Of a stretch of 64,000 nt of DNA, positions 26,834-36,621 are shown piece by piece (position 1 is the stretch's first letter; each line of letters starts with the position of its first letter). Source of the stretch: Azonexaceae bacterium (GTDB lineage: Bacteria > Pseudomonadota > Gammaproteobacteria > Burkholderiales > Rhodocyclaceae); assembly GCA_013335535.1 (NCBI GenBank), contig JAAXVL010000001.1, positions 17,764 to 81,763 of the forward strand, read 5' to 3'. The translations under genes and the position numbers were made by a program. The notes beneath the pieces were generated by a model, which ran no database searches, was not told the origin of the DNA, and saw nothing but the letters and a program-made list of their open reading frames with translations.

Positions 26834-27306
26834 GCGGCGGCTTCCCCGGATTCGATCAGGGTGAGCGCGTCGCCACAGGCCAGACTGCCGGAGGTCAGCA
26901 CATTGGCACGCAACCCGCCGCGACCAAGCCAGTATTTGACGACTTCCGGCGGCGACAAGGTTTCGTTGGCCAGCCGCTGGCCCAGCGTGCGGCAAGGTTC
27001 GCAGGTTTCGACACCGACCAGCAGGCAGCTGCCGAGACGGAACTGACGGCCGACCAGTTGGTTCAGCCGGATGCCGCGCGTCACGACATTGCGCCGGGTC
27101 AGCGATAGGTCGTTGGCGCGGCCCGTGTGGGCGCAGAAACGCTCGATTTCCTCGGCCTCGATCAGGGTTATTTGCTGACCGGCCCAGTTCGCCTTGGCGA
27201 AGTGTCGGTCGCCGACGACGCCCTGCCCGGCCAGCAATTCGAGCTGCCGGCATTCCCGCTGCGCTGCGCCGCGGGCAGGGCTGAGGAAAAGGCGTTCAAC
27301 GGGCAT
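26830..27306 (-). CDS. MOSC domain protein
   Basis: A protein of 158 residues with the MOSC beta-barrel pattern: VVGDRHF near residue 32, [31 protein letters not shown], and the Cys pair in [14 protein letters not shown] near residue 102. MOSC domains bind molybdenum cofactor and transfer sulfur or act in N-oxide reduction. It sits inside the sel/fdh region, 4-base overlapped with selB, so a molybdenum-cofactor role is likely but unproven. Confidence 0.88.
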   Translation of the reverse strand: MPVERLFLSPARGAAQRECRQLELLAGQGVVGDRHFAKANWAGQQITLIEAEEIERFCAHTGRANDLSLTRRNVVTRGIRLNQLVGRQFRLGSCLLVGVETCEPCRTLGQRLANETLSPPEVVKYWLGRGGLRANVLTSGSLACGDALTLIESGEAAA

Positions 27307-27864
27307 CTACGCCGGTTGCTCCGAGAAATAACCGACCGCCGCGGCCAGCGCCTCGCCATCGGCGAGCACCGCATCCGGCGCACCGCCCTTGCCCCACAAC
27401 GGTTCCTGCCATTGCATGCCAAGGAATTCGGCACACAGGCGGTAGCTGTCGAGCATGGGTTGCGCCTTGTCCCGGTTGCCACTCGTCGCGATGACCCAGA
27501 GCTTCTTGCCGGCCATGTGTTCCTTGAAGTCGAGGCCGGGCACGCGCAGCCAGGCGCTCCAGTGGTCGAGATAGACCTTCAGCGGCGAGGGAATCGAGAA
27601 CCAGTAGACCGGCGAGACAAAGACCAGGTCGGTGGCGGCCAGCGTGGCGTCGAGCATGGATTTGGCATCGGCCATCGGCATTGGGTAGGTGCCGGTGGTA
27701 TGGCGCAGATCGACGAAGGGCGGCAACTCGAGGTCGGCCAGCTTGACCCAGGTTTGCCTGGTGGCGGCTGGCAGGCCGGCGGCAGCGCGGCGGGCCAGGG
27801 TTTCGCTGTTGCCGATGTGGCCCGGCTCGCGGGTACTGGCGTTGAGAAAGAGGAAATGGGACAT
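27307..27864 (-). CDS. NAD(P)H-dependent FMN oxidoreductase
   Basis: A protein of 185 residues with a flavodoxin-like fold: FLFLNASTREPGHIGNSETLA (phosphate loop), LVFVSPVYWFSIPSPLKVYLDHW (isoalloxazine region) and KKLWVIATSGN. It is adjacent to the MOSC gene with no gap (its TAG is followed directly by the MOSC ATG), so the pair is cotranscribed. The electron acceptor is unknown. Confidence 0.88.
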   Translation of the reverse strand: MSHFLFLNASTREPGHIGNSETLARRAAAGLPAATRQTWVKLADLELPPFVDLRHTTGTYPMPMADAKSMLDATLAATDLVFVSPVYWFSIPSPLKVYLDHWSAWLRVPGLDFKEHMAGKKLWVIATSGNRDKAQPMLDSYRLCAEFLGMQWQEPLWGKGGAPDAVLADGEALAAAVGYFSEQPA

Positions 27865-27901
27865 GGTTGAAATTCGGCTAGGAAAACAGGCCTATTCTGG
27901 C

Positions 27902-27927
27902 ATGCCCGACCCGCTATGCGGGCCGGG
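27902..27927 (-). other. Hairpin after the FccB-like gene
   Basis: GCCCG-CCCGC and GCGGG-CGGGC arms with a TAT loop, 11 bases after the stop codon on the minus strand. No T run follows, so it may be an mRNA-stabilising or weak terminator element. Confidence 0.5.
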
Positions 27928-27937
27928 CAATCGCCAA

Positions 27938-29272
27938 TCAGCCGAACATGTCCTCGTACATGCGCCCAGCCCAGGCGAAGTCCTCGGTGACAACCTCCTC
28001 GCGGCGCAGGTTGTCGTCGTCCTGATCCTGGACGATAACGCCCTTGTCGTTGACCCAGTACTTGAAGCGCACGGCGATGTCTTCGCGCGGTTCGGTGTTG
28101 ACCATCATGAAGCACAGGTTGTCGGGCAGCGCGTACTTCGGCTCGCGGCCCTTGACGCGCTCGCTGATGTACTTGGCGACGATCTTGGCGTGTGCGTTGG
28201 CAACGTGACCGGCCTTCGGGTAGAAGCGGAAGAGCGGCGAGACCATGCCGACCGAGTCGCCGATGACGTAAGTGTCCGGGTCATCCTTCATGTTCAGCAT
28301 GAAGGGATCGACGCCGGCCCAGCCGGTCGGCTTGCCTTCGTCGGTCTTGCCGATGACCCCGGCCTTCCAGGCCATGTCGCCAGCCTGGTGCGGGGCCATG
28401 AGGATGGCGTGGTCGAAGCTGAAATCGCCGGCGGCCGTCTTGATCTTCTTGTTGAACGGATCAACTTCGCTGATCACCGCCTTGGGCACGTAGACGATCT
28501 GGTCCTTGTACAGGTTGGCGAAGGCTTCCTGGAAGCCGCCCGTGATCGGGGCCGGACTCGGTTTCGGGTCGAGGATGATGACCTTGCCCTTGATCTTGCG
28601 CTGCTTGAACAGGCCGGCGATCAGGCAGGCGCGCTCGTAGGGCGACGGCGGACAACGATGCGGCGGCGGCGGCAGGGTCATGACCAGATCGCCGCCCTTG
28701 AAATTCTGGATGCTCTGCTTGAGGCGGAAATGCTCGGCGTTCGGAATGTAGGCGGCCGGGAACATGGCACGCGTGTATTCGGCCGCCTTGCGGTCGTTGC
28801 CGAACCAGGCTTCGTAGTTGTAGCGGATGCCGGAACCGAGGATCAGGTAGTCGTAGTCGATCCAGCCTTGCGCCGTGATGACGCGCTTGTTCTCGCGCTC
28901 GAAGGCGGTGACTTCGGTCTGGATGAACTTGTAGCCATATTTTTGGGCGACCTCGAGATAGCTGAAGGTCAGGAACTGGACGTCGACGACGTCCACCAGC
29001 CACTTGTTGCTCATCGGACAGGAGAAAAATACCGGATTGCGCTCGAGCACGACGACTTCCAGCGTCGGATCGAGCAGGCGCAGGTGCTTGGCCGCGGTGA
29101 TGCCGCCCCAGCCGCCGCCACAAATGACGACGCGTTTGCCGGTCGATTTGGGCAGCAAGGGGTCGGACTGCATCTGGATCAGAAAAGGCAAGGGGCTGGT
29201 CGGCGCGGCGATACTCGCCGTCGCCCCCAGCGCCGCGCCGGCGGCGAGGAACTGTCTGCGGTTCAGGGTCAT
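27938..29272 (-). CDS. FccB-like FAD oxidoreductase with Tat leader
   Basis: A protein of 444 residues; the start at 29272 is preferred for its GGAG site and gives the Tat leader MTLNRRQFLAAGAALG. The FAD-binding fold begins VVICGGGWGGITAAKHL. FFSCPMSNKWL carries the Cys that binds flavin covalently in flavocytochrome c, and PPPPHRCPPSPYERA matches the FccB disulfide region. The second disulfide Cys near GDS is replaced (GDSVGMVSPL), so catalysis may differ. FccB proteins oxidise sulfide in the periplasm. No cytochrome partner gene is adjacent. It lies between selA and the FMN oxidoreductase. Confidence 0.88.
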   Translation of the reverse strand: MTLNRRQFLAAGAALGATASIAAPTSPLPFLIQMQSDPLLPKSTGKRVVICGGGWGGITAAKHLRLLDPTLEVVVLERNPVFFSCPMSNKWLVDVVDVQFLTFSYLEVAQKYGYKFIQTEVTAFERENKRVITAQGWIDYDYLILGSGIRYNYEAWFGNDRKAAEYTRAMFPAAYIPNAEHFRLKQSIQNFKGGDLVMTLPPPPHRCPPSPYERACLIAGLFKQRKIKGKVIILDPKPSPAPITGGFQEAFANLYKDQIVYVPKAVISEVDPFNKKIKTAAGDFSFDHAILMAPHQAGDMAWKAGVIGKTDEGKPTGWAGVDPFMLNMKDDPDTYVIGDSVGMVSPLFRFYPKAGHVANAHAKIVAKYISERVKGREPKYALPDNLCFMMVNTEPREDIAVRFKYWVNDKGVIVQDQDDDNLRREEVVTEDFAWAGRMYEDMFG

Positions 29273-29387
29273 GTTTCGTTCTCCATTCAAACAACCACCC
29301 GGACACGGAGATGCCCGGATTTACAGGTGCCCTGGCGGGCGGGGTGAAAGCAGCGGGCGGTACGCAGACCACCCAGCGAGGCTGCTT

Positions 29388-30785
29388 TCAAATCTTGAGG
29401 AATTGCAATTGCGCCAGGAAACGGGCTTCGTCCTTCGTTTCAAGGCAGCGCAGGTCGAGATGATACGCATCGTCGCGGATATAGCCGATGACCGGCGTCA
29501 GCAGGCCCCGAAAAGCGGCTTCCACGGTCAACAGGAATTTTCCGGCTTTTTTGAAATTGGGCCGGACGACCAGCGCCGCCGACGGCAGGCGTTCGACCGG
29601 CAAGGCGCCGCTGCCGATCTGGCTGCTGCAGGGGGCGATACTGACCGTGGCCTGTTCGCCGATGGCAGCCTGCATGACAGGCAACAGGCGCTCGGCCAGC
29701 GCAGTAATTTCAGAGACAGGACGGGTCAGCAGGCGCAAGGTCGGCAGACGTTCGGCCAGCCGGTCCGGGTCGCGGTACAGGCGCAGCGTCGCTTCGAGCG
29801 CCGCCAGCGTCGTCTTGCCGACGCGCAGGGCGCGTTTGAGCGGGTTTTTCTTGATCTTCGCGATCAAGTCCCTGCGCCCGACTATGAGCCCGGCCTGCGG
29901 GCCGCCGAGCAGTTTGTCGCCGGAGAAGGTGACGATGTCGGCGCCGGCTGCCAGTGCCTGTTGCGGCGTCGGTTCGGCCGGCAAGCCGAGGGCGGCGAAG
30001 TCGGTCAGCGTGCCGCTGCCGAGGTCAATGACGAAGGGCAGTCCGGCGCTGTGGGCGATGGCGGCGATGGCCTTTTCCTCGACCGATTTAGTGAAGCCGG
30101 TGACCGCGTAATTGCTGGTGTGCACCTTCATGAGCAAGGCCGTCTTCGGGCCAATGGCCTCGGCGTAGTCCTTGTCGTGCGTGCGATTGGTCGTGCCGAT
30201 CTCGACCAGCTTGACCTGCGCCCGGCGCATCACGTCGGGGATGCGGAAGGCGCCGCCGATCTCGACCAGTTCGCCGCGCGACACCACGGCCTCCTTGCCC
30301 TGGGCCAGCGCGTTGAGCGTGAGCAGGACGGCGGCGGCGTTGTTGTTGACGATGGTCGCCGCGACATTCGGATCGCCGCCGGCGACCAGTTCGGCGAGCA
30401 GGCCGGAGACGAGATCGTCGCGGTCGCCACGGCCACCGGAGGCCAGGTCGTATTCCAGCGCGCAGGGCGAACGCGCCGCCTCCACCATGAGCGCGATGGC
30501 TTCCTCGGCCAGCTGGGCGCGGCCGAGGTTGGTATGGAGCACGGTGCCGGTCAGGTTGAAAACGGCGCGCAGGTTGGCGCGGCCAGCATCGTCGGCGCGG
30601 CGGCGGATGGCGGATAGCAAGCTCGCCTCGTCGGGCAGCGGCAGGCCGTGTTTTACCCCCTCGCGGGCGGCAGCCAGTTCGGCACGGACACAGCCGGTCA
30701 CCAGCTGACGACCGTGCGTTTCGATGGCTTCGGAAAGTTGCTGCAGGACGCGGTCGACCGCGGGAAGACGTTTGTTTTCGTTCAT
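29388..30785 (-). CDS. selA: L-seryl-tRNA(Sec) selenium transferase SelA
   Basis: A protein of 465 residues from the ATG at 30785 (a GTG three codons earlier is possible). The N-terminal [17 protein letters not shown], the fold-type-I PLP core with [30 protein letters not shown] and the PLP Lys in [17 protein letters not shown] identify it. It converts Ser-tRNA(Sec) to Sec-tRNA. Three redox genes separate it from selB, and fdhE lies 42 bases upstream. The antisense of a dispersed-motif copy is read here as [10 protein letters not shown] near the C-terminus. Confidence 0.97.
   Translation of the reverse strand: MNENKRLPAVDRVLQQLSEAIETHGRQLVTGCVRAELAAAREGVKHGLPLPDEASLLSAIRRRADDAGRANLRAVFNLTGTVLHTNLGRAQLAEEAIALMVEAARSPCALEYDLASGGRGDRDDLVSGLLAELVAGGDPNVAATIVNNNAAAVLLTLNALAQGKEAVVSRGELVEIGGAFRIPDVMRRAQVKLVEIGTTNRTHDKDYAEAIGPKTALLMKVHTSNYAVTGFTKSVEEKAIAAIAHSAGLPFVIDLGSGTLTDFAALGLPAEPTPQQALAAGADIVTFSGDKLLGGPQAGLIVGRRDLIAKIKKNPLKRALRVGKTTLAALEATLRLYRDPDRLAERLPTLRLLTRPVSEITALAERLLPVMQAAIGEQATVSIAPCSSQIGSGALPVERLPSAALVVRPNFKKAGKFLLTVEAAFRGLLTPVIGYIRDDAYHLDLRCLETKDEARFLAQLQFLKI
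29519..29560 (+). repeat. Dispersed motif, copy 11 (in selA, antisense)
   Basis: TTCCACGGTCAACAGGAATTTT, then CCGGCTTTTTTGAAATT. The core has one change (CAGG for CCGG). In the gene sense it reads FLLTVEA. Confidence 0.65.
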
Positions 30786-30826
30786 GGCTTTCACCCGGAC
30801 CGGGCAGAAAGGTTAATCAAAGGCGT

Positions 30827-31744
30827 TTAGCCGCTGTAGGCACCGATCAAAAGCAGATTCGGGCCGGAACGCTCATAGCCGGCCTCGTCGACCAGCATGT
30901 CGAGGGCCAGCGTGGCGAGGTCGTCCGCCACCGGATCGACGCGCGGGTCTTTTTCCTGATAGACGATCTTGAGGTAGCTCTTGCAGGCGTCGCAGGTTTC
31001 GGCGCGGACGGCGCCGCTTTTCTGTCCGTTCGAACCTTCGACCTCGTGCAGCGCGACCTCCTTGTCGGTGTCGCAGCTCGTGCAGGTGGCACGTGGCACG
31101 TTCCATTCGGTGTTGCACAGGCTGCAATGCAGGTAGCGCAGGTTATTGATGGTGGCGCCCAGGCGAACAATGCTGGCCACCGCCGGGCTGCCGCAGCACG
31201 GGCAGACGCCGTGGGCATCGAGTTTTTGCAGGTGGCTGGCGTCGAGCTGGCTGGCCAGCTGGGTGAACACGACCTGGAGGGCGGCGGCAACGAAGGGTAG
31301 CTCGGCCGCATCGCCGGCTTCGAGTTCGCCGCTGAGCAGCGTGTCGGCCAGTTTTTCGAGCCAGACATCGTCGGCGGCGAGCAGCGCATCGAGCGACTTA
31401 CGAGCGCCATCCGGGGCGTCATTGCCCAGTTCGCGGGCAATCTGGCGCAACACATCACGCCAGACCGGCGGACGGACAGTCATGTTCAGCGGCGGCATGC
31501 CGTGGGTACGCGCCTGGTCGAGCGTCGCGGCGTCGGGCAAGGCCAGCACCGGCAGCGCCTTCATGGCTTGGTGCTGGGCGCGGCTCAACTGGCCAAGAAA
31601 AGCCAGCCAGTCGCCCAGGCTGTGGCCGTCGGCCAGCACCGCGAAGCGGTCGGCCCGGTCGGCAAACAGCGTAGCCGTGACCGGCAGCAGAATCGGCGCC
31701 GCTTCTTCGGTGGGCGGCTGGAAATTGATCGGTTGGGATTGCAT
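30827..31744 (-). CDS. fdhE: Formate dehydrogenase accessory protein FdhE
   Basis: A protein of 305 residues, started at the Met at 31744 because upstream text is repeat-like and family homology begins near there. Four Cys pairs are seen: GVCPCCGSPAVASIV, HCSLCNTEWN, TCTSCDTDK and TCDACKSYLKI, the rubredoxin-like iron sites of FdhE. It is needed for maturation or membrane assembly of respiratory formate dehydrogenase. It lies between the fdh structural genes and selA on the same strand, but a terminator-like hairpin separates it from the gamma subunit gene. Confidence 0.95.
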   Translation of the reverse strand: MQSQPINFQPPTEEAAPILLPVTATLFADRADRFAVLADGHSLGDWLAFLGQLSRAQHQAMKALPVLALPDAATLDQARTHGMPPLNMTVRPPVWRDVLRQIARELGNDAPDGARKSLDALLAADDVWLEKLADTLLSGELEAGDAAELPFVAAALQVVFTQLASQLDASHLQKLDAHGVCPCCGSPAVASIVRLGATINNLRYLHCSLCNTEWNVPRATCTSCDTDKEVALHEVEGSNGQKSGAVRAETCDACKSYLKIVYQEKDPRVDPVADDLATLALDMLVDEAGYERSGPNLLLIGAYSG

Positions 31745-31782
31745 GCAGAGTGTCTCGTCTGTTGTTTTTCGCCGGATGGCCA

Positions 31783-31820
31783 TTTCCACGGTCAACCGGA
31801 TTTATTGCCCAAAACTAAAA
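31783..31820 (+). repeat. Dispersed motif, copy 12 (intergenic)
   Basis: TTCCACGGTCAACCGGATTT, then ATTGCCCAAAACTAAAAAAA. It lies upstream of the fdhE start and overlaps the terminator of the fdh operon. Confidence 0.85.
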
Positions 31821-31856
31821 AAATGGGGGTTGCGGAATATTCCCCGCAGAACCCCC
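31816..31856 (-). terminator. Rho-independent terminator of the fdh operon
   Basis: On the minus strand GGGGGTTCTGCGG, loop, CCGCAACCCCC, followed by ATTTTTTT. It lies about 65 bases after the gamma subunit stop codon. Confidence 0.85.
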
Positions 31857-31880
31857 TGAACGCAAGGTAAAACCGTTGAT

Positions 31881-31908
31881 CGTCATTCCCGCTCAGGCGG
31901 GAATGACG
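31881..31908. repeat. REP-like palindrome
   Basis: Perfect 12-base arms CGTCATTCCCGC and GCGGGAATGACG with a TCAG loop, between the gamma subunit gene and its terminator. This sequence type occurs as a dispersed palindrome in many proteobacteria. Confidence 0.8.
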
Positions 31909-31919
31909 GTGGTAGTTAA

Positions 31920-32540
31920 TTACTTGCCGGTAACCTGACGGTACCAGCCGCGGTGATGCTGCTTGGCCCAGCCGCGCGTCACCGTGCCGTACCACATGGC
32001 GCGGATGGTGCCCTTGACCCAGATGGCGGCATAAACGTGGACCATGATCAGGCCGATCATGAACGCGCCGGCCGCGGCATGCACCACGGCGCCCATGCGG
32101 ACGAGCGTGATGTCGAAGCCGAACCAGGCACGCCAGATGAGCAGGCCAGAAACGGCCATGAGCAGCATGCAGATGGCCAAAGCCCAGAACATGACTTTCT
32201 GGCCGCCGTTGTACTTGCCCTGCTCCGGCATGTTGTGGTCGTCACCGTCCACCATCTGCTTGGCCTTACTCAGCCATTCCTTGTCCGCCGGCGTCATCTG
32301 GTTCAGATGCTTGAAGCGGAAAAAGAGGGCCAGGAAGGACACCGCCATCAGCACCCCGAGGTAGGGATGGATGATGCGCGCCCAGGTCGGGCCGCCGAAC
32401 AGCTGGGTGAGCGGGAAGAACGCCGGGTGGAAGAAGGCCAGACCGGAGAGGGCGAGCAGGATGAAGCTGATGCCCACCACCCAGTGATTAGCCCGTTCCT
32501 TGGGCTCGTAGCGCTTGAGGTCTTTCGGATCGCGGATCAT
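31920..32540 (-). CDS. fdoI: Formate dehydrogenase gamma subunit (cytochrome b556)
   Basis: A protein of 206 residues with four membrane helices: [56 protein letters not shown] and [19 protein letters not shown]. Haem-ligand histidines lie in ANHWVVG, RIIHPY, VVHAAA and MVHVYA. It anchors the complex in the membrane and passes electrons to quinone. It overlaps the beta subunit gene by 4 bases and ends the operon. Confidence 0.95.
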   Translation of the reverse strand: MIRDPKDLKRYEPKERANHWVVGISFILLALSGLAFFHPAFFPLTQLFGGPTWARIIHPYLGVLMAVSFLALFFRFKHLNQMTPADKEWLSKAKQMVDGDDHNMPEQGKYNGGQKVMFWALAICMLLMAVSGLLIWRAWFGFDITLVRMGAVVHAAAGAFMIGLIMVHVYAAIWVKGTIRAMWYGTVTRGWAKQHHRGWYRQVTGK

Positions 32541-33424
32541 TTTGCATCCTCCTTCTCGATCTCGTCCTCGATCTCTTTCGAGACCTCGTTCGGACCCTTG
32601 GTGACGTAGTGGAACAGGCTACCCAGCGCGACGGCGCCCATGGCCAGCGTGGCGAGCGGCTTGGCGAAGCCCTTCCACAGCGAGACCAGCGGGCTGATCG
32701 ACGGATTGGCCGGCAGGCCGGCGTAGAGGTCGGGCTTGTCGGCGTGATGCAGCACGTACATGACGTGCGTGCCACCCACCCCTTGCGGGTCATACAGGCC
32801 GGCCTGATCGTAGCCACGTTCCTTGAGGTCGGTGACGCGCTTGGCCGCGTAATCCTTCATGTCCTCCTTCGAACCGAACTGGATCGCCCCCGTCGGGCAG
32901 GCCTTGGCGCAGGCCGGGGCCTGGTTGACGGCCACCCGGTCGGAACACAGCGAGCACTTGTAGGCCTTGCTGTCTTCCTTCGAGATGCGCGGAACGTTGA
33001 ACGGACAGCCGGTCACGCAGTAGCCGCAGCCAATGCAGTTTTCCTGATGGAAATCCACGATGCCGTTGCTGTACTGGATGATGGCGCCCGGGGCCGGGCA
33101 GGCCTTCAGGCAGCCGGGGTCGGCGCAGTGCATGCAGCCGTCCTTGCGGATCAGCCACTCGAGCTTGTTGTTCTGCTCGACCTCGGTGAAACGCATCACC
33201 GTCCACGATTTCGCCGTCAGATCCATCGGGTTGTCGTAGACGCCGTGACAGTTGCCCACTTCGTCGCGGATGTCATTCCACTCCGAGCAGGCGACCTGAC
33301 ACGCCTTGCAGCCGATACAGGCCGATACGTCGATGAGCTTGGCGACTTCGATGGTTTCCCGCACTTGCGTGGAGGGCGTCGTCGTCGCGGAGCGCTGTTT
33401 GATGTCTAGCGATTGCAGTGCCAT
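32537..33424 (-). CDS. fdoH: Formate dehydrogenase beta subunit (4 x [4Fe-4S])
   Basis: A protein of 295 residues with four ferredoxin-like Cys groups: [50 protein letters not shown] and [23 protein letters not shown]-terminal membrane helix (about residues 255-275) anchors it. It carries electrons from the alpha to the gamma subunit and matches FdnH/FdoH in order and length. It lies 12 bases after the alpha gene and overlaps the gamma gene by 4. Confidence 0.96.
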   Translation of the reverse strand: MALQSLDIKQRSATTTPSTQVRETIEVAKLIDVSACIGCKACQVACSEWNDIRDEVGNCHGVYDNPMDLTAKSWTVMRFTEVEQNNKLEWLIRKDGCMHCADPGCLKACPAPGAIIQYSNGIVDFHQENCIGCGYCVTGCPFNVPRISKEDSKAYKCSLCSDRVAVNQAPACAKACPTGAIQFGSKEDMKDYAAKRVTDLKERGYDQAGLYDPQGVGGTHVMYVLHHADKPDLYAGLPANPSISPLVSLWKGFAKPLATLAMGAVALGSLFHYVTKGPNEVSKEIEDEIEKEDAK

Positions 33425-33436
33425 ATCAGCTCTCCT

Positions 33437-36400
33437 TTACGCTTTCTCGATGTTGACCAGGAACGCCTTGTACTCCGGCGTCTGCGTATTGGCGTCACCA
33501 ACGAACGGGGTCAGGGTATTGGTGATGTAGCCAGGCTTCGTCGCCCCCTTGAAACCGTAGTGGATCGGGATGCCGATGGTGTGCACCTTCTTGCCATCGA
33601 CGTCCAAAGCCTTGATCCGCTTGGTCACTACCGCCACCGCCTTGATGAAGCCGCGGTTGGAGCGCACCTTGACCTTGTCGCCAATGGCGATGCCCTTCTC
33701 CTTGGCCAGTTCCTCGCCGATTTCCACGAACTGTTCCGGCTGCATGATCGCGTTGACCCTGCTCTGCTTGGTCCAGTAGTGGAAATGCTCGGTCAGGCGG
33801 TAGGTCGTCGCCACGTACGGGAAGTCCTTGGCTGTGCCGAACGCCTCCATGTCGCCCTTGTACACGCGGGCCGCGGGGTTGGCGCGGGCCTTCGGGTTCT
33901 TCGGGTGCATCGGATTGTTGTCGAGCGGCGACTCGAACGGCTCGTAGTGCTCGGGGAAGGGACCTTCGTTCATCAGGCCCAAACTGAACAGGCGGCCAAC
34001 ACCTTCACCGGTCATGATGAAGGGCATGACGTTCTGATCGGGCGCAGCATCCGGACGCATGTCGGGCACGTCGTTGCCGCCCCATTTGTCGCCCAGCCAC
34101 TTGAGCACGGTACGTTTCGGATCCCACGCCTTGCCCGAGAGGTCAGCCGAGGCGCGGTTGTACAGGATGCGCCGGTTGACCGGCCAGGCGAAGCCCCAGT
34201 TGAGGGTTTGGCCAAGGCCGGACGGATCGCTGTTGTCACGCCGCGCCGAGTTGTTGCCGGCCTGCGACCAGACGCCGCAGTAAATCCAGTTGCCACAGGT
34301 CGTCGAACCGTCGTCGCGCAGCATGGCAAAGCTCGGCAACTGCTCGCCGGCCTTGACCAGAACCTTGGTCGGATCCTTCGGGTCGACCACGTCGGCCAAT
34401 GCCTTGCCGTTGAACTCCATCATGAGTTCTTCCGGCGAGGGCTTGTTCGGGATGCGATAGGCCCAGGTCAGCTTCTGGATCGGCTCGGCAAAGGCGCCGC
34501 CATCCTTGGCGTACATTTCCTTGAGCTTCAGGAAAAGCGAGGCCATGATTTCGGTGTCGTCCTTGGCGTCGCCCGGACCATCCGCCGCCTTCCAGCGCCA
34601 TTGAATGACGCGGCCGGAGTTGGTGAAACTGCCGGAGGTTTCGGCGAACAGGGTGGTCGGCAGGCGGAAGACTTCGGTCGGAATTTCTTCCGGCTTGACG
34701 TCGTTAAACTCGCCGTGCGGCTTCCAGAACTCGGAGGTATCGGTCGCCAGCGGATCCATGACCACCATCCACTTCAGCTTGGCCAGCGCGTCGCCCACTT
34801 TCTTCTTGTTGGCGACGGAGGCCAGCGGATTGAAGCCCTGGCACAGGAAACCGTTGATCTTGCCCTGGTACATCTGGTCGAAGATCGACAGCACGTCGGA
34901 GGCACCGGCCAGCTTGGGCATGAAGTCGTAGGCGAAGCCGTTGTCCTTGTTGGCAGCATCGCCCCACCACGCCTTGTGCAGGCTGATATACCACTTCGGC
35001 AGGTTCTGCCCGTAGTTCATCTGGCCCGGACGCAGCATCTTCGGCGTCTTCTTGTCGAGGAAGGTCTTGAGGTCAGGTTCGGCGTCAGACGGCACGGCCA
35101 GGTAGCCCGGCAGGTTCTGGGCATAAAGCGCGAAGTCGGTGATGCCCTGGACGTTGGCGTGGCCACGCAGCGCGTTGATGCCGCCCCCGGCCATGCCCAT
35201 GTTGCCGAGCAGCAGCTGGATGATCGCCATGCAGCGGATGTTCTGGGAACCGACGGAATGCTCGGTCCAGCCCAGCGCATACAGGTTGGTCATCGTCTTG
35301 TTCGGCGCAGCCGTCTCGGCGATGTATTCGCAGACCTTGAGGAAGGCTTCCTTTGGTGTGCCGCAGACCTTCTGCACCATGTCCGGCGTGTAGCGGCTGT
35401 AGTGGGCCTTGAGCAACTGGAAGGCGCAACGCGGGTTCTGCAGGGTCTCATCGACCTTGGCAAAGCCGTCCTCGCCCATCTGGTAGGACCAGGTGGCCTT
35501 GTCGTAGCTGCGTTTCTCGTCGTTGTAGCCGGTGAAAATGCCGTCATCGAGATTGAAGCCATCGTTGATCAGGAAGGACGCGTTGGTGTACGCCTTCACG
35601 TAGTCGTGATGGATCTTGTCGTTCGACAGCAGGTAATTGATGACGCCACCGAGGAAGGCGATATCGGAGCCCGGACGGATCGGCGCGTAGTAGTCAGCCA
35701 CCGAAGCCGTGCGGTTGAAGCGCGGGTCGACGACCACGAGCTTGGCCTTGCGGTTCTTCTTGGCTTCGATTGCCCACTTGAAGCCGCAGGGGTGCGCTTC
35801 AGCAGGGTTGCCGCCCATCACGAAAATCAAATCAGCGTTCTTGATGTCCACCCAATGGTTGGTCATCGAACCACGCCCAAAACTCGGAGCCAGACTGGCC
35901 ACCGTGGGAGCGTGTCAAATGCGCGCCTGGGTATCGATCGAGGTCATGCCCATCGCGCGAATCGTCTTCACGGTCAGGTAGCCGGCCTCATTCGGTGCTG
36001 CTGATGATGCGAGAAATGCGGTGCTGGTCCAGCGATTGACGGTCACGCCGTCCTTGTTCTGGGCGACGAAGTTGGCGTCGCGGTCGGTCTTCATGTGCTT
36101 GGCGATGCGGTCGAAGGCTTCCATCCAGGAAATCTTCTTCCATTCATTGGTGCCCGCCTCACGCACTTCCGGCCACTTCAGGCGATTGGCGCTCTGCACC
36201 ATGTCGCGCAGGCCGGCGCCCTTCGGGCACAGGGTGCCGCGATTGACCGGATTATCCGGATCGCCTTCGATGTGAATGATCTCGGCCTGCGAATTCTTGG
36301 ATTTATCGCCGGTCGAGTAGATCAGCACGCCGCAGGAAACCGAGCAGTACGGACAGATGTTCCGTGTCTCGGTAGCGCGGGCGAGCTTGAAGGTGCGTAC

Positions 36401-36502
36401 TTCCGCCTGGGCTGCGGTCGGCGAGAAACCCATCAATGCGATGGATGACCCACTGAGCCCGGCGGAGCAGACCTTGAAGAACTGCCGCCTGTTCATGTTC
36501 AT
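33437..36502 (-). CDS. fdoG: Formate dehydrogenase alpha subunit, selenocysteine-containing
   Basis: A protein of 1021 residues if the UGA at 35915-35917 is read as selenocysteine 196, the position of Sec in E. coli FdnG. The Tat leader is MNMNRRQFFKVCSAG. The [4Fe-4S] site is CPYCSVSCG with LCPKGAG. Around the UGA the text is DTQARI-Sec-HAPTVASLAPSFGRGSMTNHW. Downstream are typical molybdopterin (bis-MGD) segments such as DPRFNRTASVADYYAPIRPGSD. It oxidises formate in the periplasm. A sigma-54 promoter lies about 50 bases upstream. The dispersed UGA would otherwise look like a nonsense mutation, but selA, selB and selC are all present nearby. Confidence 0.97.
35877..35917 (-). promoter_or_regulatory. 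UGA (Sec) codon and bacterial SECIS hairpin
   Basis: The in-frame TGA is followed on the minus strand by a hairpin whose upper part is GGTGGCC, loop AGTCT, GGCTCC (35886-35903). The same AGTCT-type loop and a bulged T occur in E. coli fdnG. This is the expected SelB-binding element about 15 bases after the UGA. Confidence 0.9.
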
Positions 36503-36549
36503 TTGAGTTTTTCCTCCTCATGCGACCCCATGTCGCAAGGGGAAATCGT

Positions 36550-36566
36550 TGCAACGTCTGTGCCAC
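36550..36566 (-). promoter_or_regulatory. Sigma-54 promoter of the fdh operon
   Basis: On the minus strand TGGCACAGACGTTGCA, an essentially perfect -24/-12 element with the GG and GC ten bases apart. It lies about 48 bases upstream of the alpha subunit ATG. Confidence 0.88.
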
Positions 36567-36621
36567 GGGCGTAAGTAGTTGAACGATGAGGAATTGCCCC
36601 TTCAGTCGGGCGCCGGAAACC

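Noticed and set aside
35903..35917. Stop codon splitting the formate dehydrogenase gene (pseudogene)
   Set aside because: The stop is UGA at the expected Sec position, with a SECIS-like hairpin and the sel genes nearby, so it is read as selenocysteine.
33413..36004. Long + strand frame (863 codons) opposite formate dehydrogenase alpha
   Set aside because: Its text is the typical His/Val/Leu-rich mirror of GC-rich codons; the minus-strand gene has clear catalytic motifs.
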